From Stieleria varia (GTDB taxonomy: Bacteria; Planctomycetota; Planctomycetia; Pirellulales; Pirellulaceae): a stretch of 64,000 bases of DNA. How positions within the stretch are numbered: position 1 is the first letter of the stretch; every line of letters begins with the position of its first letter. The notes beneath the pieces are model-generated. The model was given only the letters and a program-made list of their open reading frames with translations. It was not told the origin of the DNA and did no database searches. The translations under genes were made by a program, and so were the position numbers. Of the stretch, positions 61,060-64,000 are shown one piece after another. Where the stretch lies: the NCBI RefSeq assembly GCF_038443385.1, contig NZ_CP151726.1, positions 930,001 to 994,000 on the forward strand. The letters are read 5' to 3'.

Positions 61060-64000
61060 ATGCCTGTTGATCGTCGATTTCTGTTTGTTCTGTGCATCCT
61101 AGCCTCTCTGCTGGGTTTCACATCACCGCTGGCGTCTGCCGCAGCCGCGGACACACAGGTGGCGGGGGCAAAGCGGCCCAATATCGTGATGGTGTTCATC
61201 GACGACATGGGCTGGTCGGATGTGTCGTGCTTTGGCGGGACGGTCCAGACGCAACACATCGACCAATTGGCGGCCGAAGGAATTCGCTTCACCAATTTCT
61301 ATGTCAATTCGCCGATCTGCTCGCCCTCCCGAGTCGCCTTGACCACCGGTCAGTATCCCCATCGTTGGCGAATCACATCTTATCTCAACAATCGACGTTC
61401 CAACAAACAGCGTGGGGTCGCTCAGTGGCTGGACCCGAGTGCCCCGTTACTGGCCAGGGAGCTTCAAAAATCCGGCTATGCAACGGGGCATTTTGGCAAG
61501 TGGCACATGGGCGGACAGCGAGACGTTGACGATGCGCCGGCGATCTCGACGTACGGGTTTGACGACAGCCTGACCAATTTCGAAGGCATGGGAGCCAAAC
61601 TGCTGCCGCTGACTTTGGTACCCGGACAAGACCCAGCCAAGCCGGGGCGGATCTGGGAAGACGCCGAGAGATTGGGTGACCCCGTCACGTGGATGCAACG
61701 CAGCGAGATCACGACCGGGTTTGTCGACGGTGCCCTGGAATTCATGGACAAGGCACGCGAGGACAACAAGCCGTTCTTTGTGAACCTTTGGCCGGACGAT
61801 GTGCACGGTCCCTTGTTTCCTCCGTTGGCCAAATGGGGCGAAGGCAAGCGAAAGCTTTACCAAGGTGTTTTGGATGCCATGGACGAACAACTCGCTCGTC
61901 TGTTCGATTACGTTCGCAATGATGAAACGCTACGCAACAATACCTTGATCGTTTTCTGCTCGGACAACGGCCACGAGGACGGGGCCGGCAACAGCGATCC
62001 CTTGCGTGGTGCAAAAACGTGGCTCTACGAAGGCGGCATTCGATCGCCCCTGATCGTTTGGGGGCCTGGTCTGCTGAATCCCGACGCGGCAGGGACGACC
62101 AACGATGAGTCCATCTTTGCCGCGATCGATATCAATCGCTCCCTGTACACGATCGCGGGTATTGAGCCAACACAGCAACTCGATGGCGAAGATTTATCGG
62201 CCACGATGCTGGGAAAAGAAAAGGCGCGACGTGTTGCGCCGATCTTTTGGCGACGACCTCCGGACCGACCGGGCAACGGCCATGGAATGGACGAAGACAA
62301 TCCGGACTTGGCTGTCCGCGACGGGCAGTGGAAGTACTTGGTCAACTACGACGGCAGTGACCCTCAGCTCTACAATCTCGACACCGACGCACCGGAATCA
62401 AACAATGTCGCAGCCCAGCATCCCGACGTGGTCAAGCGGCTTGATCAAGCGATCCAGCAGTGGAACGCCGAGATGCCCTTTGATGCGGGTGATCCACGGT
62501 TTGCCGCCGTGGGTGATTTGCCCCCCAATTCGTTCGTCAATCCGATCGGTGAAGGAGCCGATCCGTGGGTGATACGTGATCCGAATCACGATCGATATCT
62601 GTGGTGTTTTTCCGAAGGCAACCGAGCGATCGCGATTCACACCAGCGATCGTCTGACGTCGCTTGGCGAGAAGCACATCATCTGGCGCGCTCCGGACACG
62701 GGCATGTACTCAAACGAAATCTGGGCACCGGAACTGCATTATTTGAACGATCGATGGGTTGTTTATTTCGCAGCATCCGATGGCAGGAACGAGAACCATC
62801 AAGCTTGGGCGCTGCAGTCCAAAACAAGCGACCCGTTGGGTGAGTATGAACTGCATGGCCCGCTGGCCACCGGCGACGAGCCCGACAAAAACATTTGGGC
62901 GATCGACATGACACCCTTGCAGCACAACGGCAAGCTGTACACGATTTGGAGCGGCTGGGATGCACCGGGCACTGACCAGCAGTTCTTGTACATCGCCGAG
63001 ATGAAATCGCCGGTCGAAATGGCGGGCACGCGAGTTCGCATTTGCAGCAATGATCAGTTTCCTTGGGAGTTCACCGAAGAAAACCGCCAGGGACGAGGCT
63101 TGAACGAAGGTCCTCAGGTGCTCAAACACGACGGACGAACGTTCGTCACGTTTTCCTGCGCCGCGTCATGGTTGCCGACTTACAAACTGGGGTTGCTGGA
63201 ATTGACCGGTAATGACCCGCTGGATCCTGCCTCGTGGAAAAAGTTTCCCAAGCCGGCATTCCGCAGCACGCAGTCGACCTATGGTGTGGGGCACTCTTGC
63301 TTTGTGAAATCACCCGACGCAAAGGAATGGTGGCACGTCTTTCATGCCAAGCGTGATCGTGATCCGGGATGGCGTCGAGCCATATTCGTTCAGCCGTTCG
63401 GTTTTAGACGCAACGGTGTGCCGGACTTTGGGCAACCCGTCTCCGCCGATGAGCCTCTCATCCGACCCTCCGGTGAGAAGCCACCGCTGAGCATGACGGA
63501 ACCCTTTCACAGTGACCTGCGGTCCGGTGGATTTGACTACTACGGGCACCATCAGTTCTACAGCATCACCGACGATGGCCTCGCGATGGGGCGACCCCCG
63601 GAGGCTCCCATCAACGCGTATCGCAGCGGCGAAAAGATCCTGCTGGACTCGCTGGCACCGGATGATTTCACCGCATCGGTGACGCTGGATTTTGGCGGCA
63701 GCTCCAAAGGCCGAGGTGCAGGGTTGCTGTTTCGTCTGACGGCACCATCCGTGGGATACGATGCACATCGAGGCTATTTCGTCGGAGTCAAGCCGAGTGA
63801 AAACGCGGTCTTGATGGGCAAGATGGACGGAGCCCATTGGCGTGAACTCAAGCGAACGTCGTTGAACATTGACACGACCAAGCCGCAGCGGTTGACGGTC
63901 TCGGCAGCCGGCCCCGTGTTCACGATCGGAGTCAATGGTGACGACGTCATGAGTGTGACGGACGAAACCTACAAACACGGTGCGATCGGATTGCGAACGG
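61060..64000 (+). CDS. Sulfatase fused to GH43-like glycosidase and lectin-like domain (3' truncated)
   Basis: The frame is open from the ATG at 61060 to the window edge, at least 980 residues. A signal peptide (FLFVLCILASLLGFTSPLASAAA) is followed by a type I sulfatase at about 40-470: NIVMVFIDDMGWSD, the formylglycine motif CSPSR with Cys87, GKWHMGG, FCSDNGHEDG and KTWLYEGGIRSP. From about 500 to 790 the sequence switches to a GH43-like five-blade propeller (PWVIRDPNHDRYLWCF, NEIWAPELHYLNDRWVVYFAAS). From about 830 a concanavalin/DUF1080-like sandwich follows (DDFTASVTLDFGGSSKGRGAGLLF). It could desulfate and cut the same algal polysaccharide. The frame was checked at several points across both junctions. 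Confidence 0.9.
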   Translation, partial: MPVDRRFLFVLCILASLLGFTSPLASAAAADTQVAGAKRPNIVMVFIDDMGWSDVSCFGGTVQTQHIDQLAAEGIRFTNFYVNSPICSPSRVALTTGQYPHRWRITSYLNNRRSNKQRGVAQWLDPSAPLLARELQKSGYATGHFGKWHMGGQRDVDDAPAISTYGFDDSLTNFEGMGAKLLPLTLVPGQDPAKPGRIWEDAERLGDPVTWMQRSEITTGFVDGALEFMDKAREDNKPFFVNLWPDDVHGPLFPPLAKWGEGKRKLYQGVLDAMDEQLARLFDYVRNDETLRNNTLIVFCSDNGHEDGAGNSDPLRGAKTWLYEGGIRSPLIVWGPGLLNPDAAGTTNDESIFAAIDINRSLYTIAGIEPTQQLDGEDLSATMLGKEKARRVAPIFWRRPPDRPGNGHGMDEDNPDLAVRDGQWKYLVNYDGSDPQLYNLDTDAPESNNVAAQHPDVVKRLDQAIQQWNAEMPFDAGDPRFAAVGDLPPNSFVNPIGEGADPWVIRDPNHDRYLWCFSEGNRAIAIHTSDRLTSLGEKHIIWRAPDTGMYSNEIWAPELHYLNDRWVVYFAASDGRNENHQAWALQSKTSDPLGEYELHGPLATGDEPDKNIWAIDMTPLQHNGKLYTIWSGWDAPGTDQQFLYIAEMKSPVEMAGTRVRICSNDQFPWEFTEENRQGRGLNEGPQVLKHDGRTFVTFSCAASWLPTYKLGLLELTGNDPLDPASWKKFPKPAFRSTQSTYGVGHSCFVKSPDAKEWWHVFHAKRDRDPGWRRAIFVQPFGFRRNGVPDFGQPVSADEPLIRPSGEKPPLSMTEPFHSDLRSGGFDYYGHHQFYSITDDGLAMGRPPEAPINAYRSGEKILLDSLAPDDFTASVTLDFGGSSKGRGAGLLFRLTAPSVGYDAHRGYFVGVKPSENAVLMGKMDGAHWRELKRTSLNIDTTKPQRLTVSAAGPVFTIGVNGDDVMSVTDETYKHGAIGLRT

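Overview
The window looks like a chromosome segment of a marine planctomycete close to Rhodopirellula (family Pirellulaceae). This is inferred from protein content, not from a marker gene. The supporting signs are a planctomycete-type ECF sigma factor paired with a Ser/Thr kinase, sulfatase and PhoD-type enzymes, a Chlamydiae/Verrucomicrobia/Planctomycetes-type small basic protein, secreted proteins of unknown function, and many small dispersed palindromes. No rRNA or tRNA gene was recognised.

Layout. 1-7.5 kb: a partial nuclease-PhoD fusion, a sigma factor/kinase pair, a RIO kinase and a large secreted protein. 7.7-19.2 kb: an NtrC-type two-component system divergent from a four-gene inorganic-carbon uptake operon (DabA, two proton-pump-like membrane subunits, and a SulP transporter carrying STAS and PII-like domains). 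19.4-22.8 kb: one long gene encoding two different SF1 helicases in tandem.

23.3-28.2 kb is an accessory island that reads as an integron cassette array without an integrase in the window. attC-like imperfect inverted repeats separate a MazF-type toxin-antitoxin pair, a TIR-domain protein, and a damaged DUF4160/DUF2442 cassette. One attC-like site is split by a decayed group II intron in the opposite orientation. Its reverse-transcriptase domain is missing, and four regularly spaced palindromes lie in its place.

28.2-41.4 kb: a Tyr/Gly-rich secreted protein, ribD, a SEC-C/TPR protein, and a minus-strand type II secretion/pseudopilus operon (pseudopilins, GspF, GspE, and GspC/M/L-like proteins, with GspG upstream). 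42-47.3 kb: an SbcD/SbcC (YhaM/YhaN)-like pair with unusual features. 47.6-54.4 kb: a small basic protein, a fatty-acid desaturase, and an ECF sigma factor followed by a membrane protein, a degenerate HtrA-PDZ protein, an HlyD-type adaptor and a coiled-coil secreted protein. 54.6-57.7 kb: a secreted protein, an NhaR-like LysR regulator, a ribosome hibernation-like factor and a sigma-70 factor. 57.7 kb to the end: a large secreted CsgG-like protein and a sulfatase-GH43-lectin-like fusion that runs off the window.

The dispersed repeats include a ~240-255 bp MITE-like element with terminal and internal inverted repeats (two copies), a ~108 bp element next to one of those copies with a diverged relative elsewhere, and a 121 bp element with 18 bp terminal repeats. 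The most novel items are the cassette array with its intron, the SulP-STAS-PII fusion in the Dab operon, the double helicase, and the sulfatase-glycosidase fusion.
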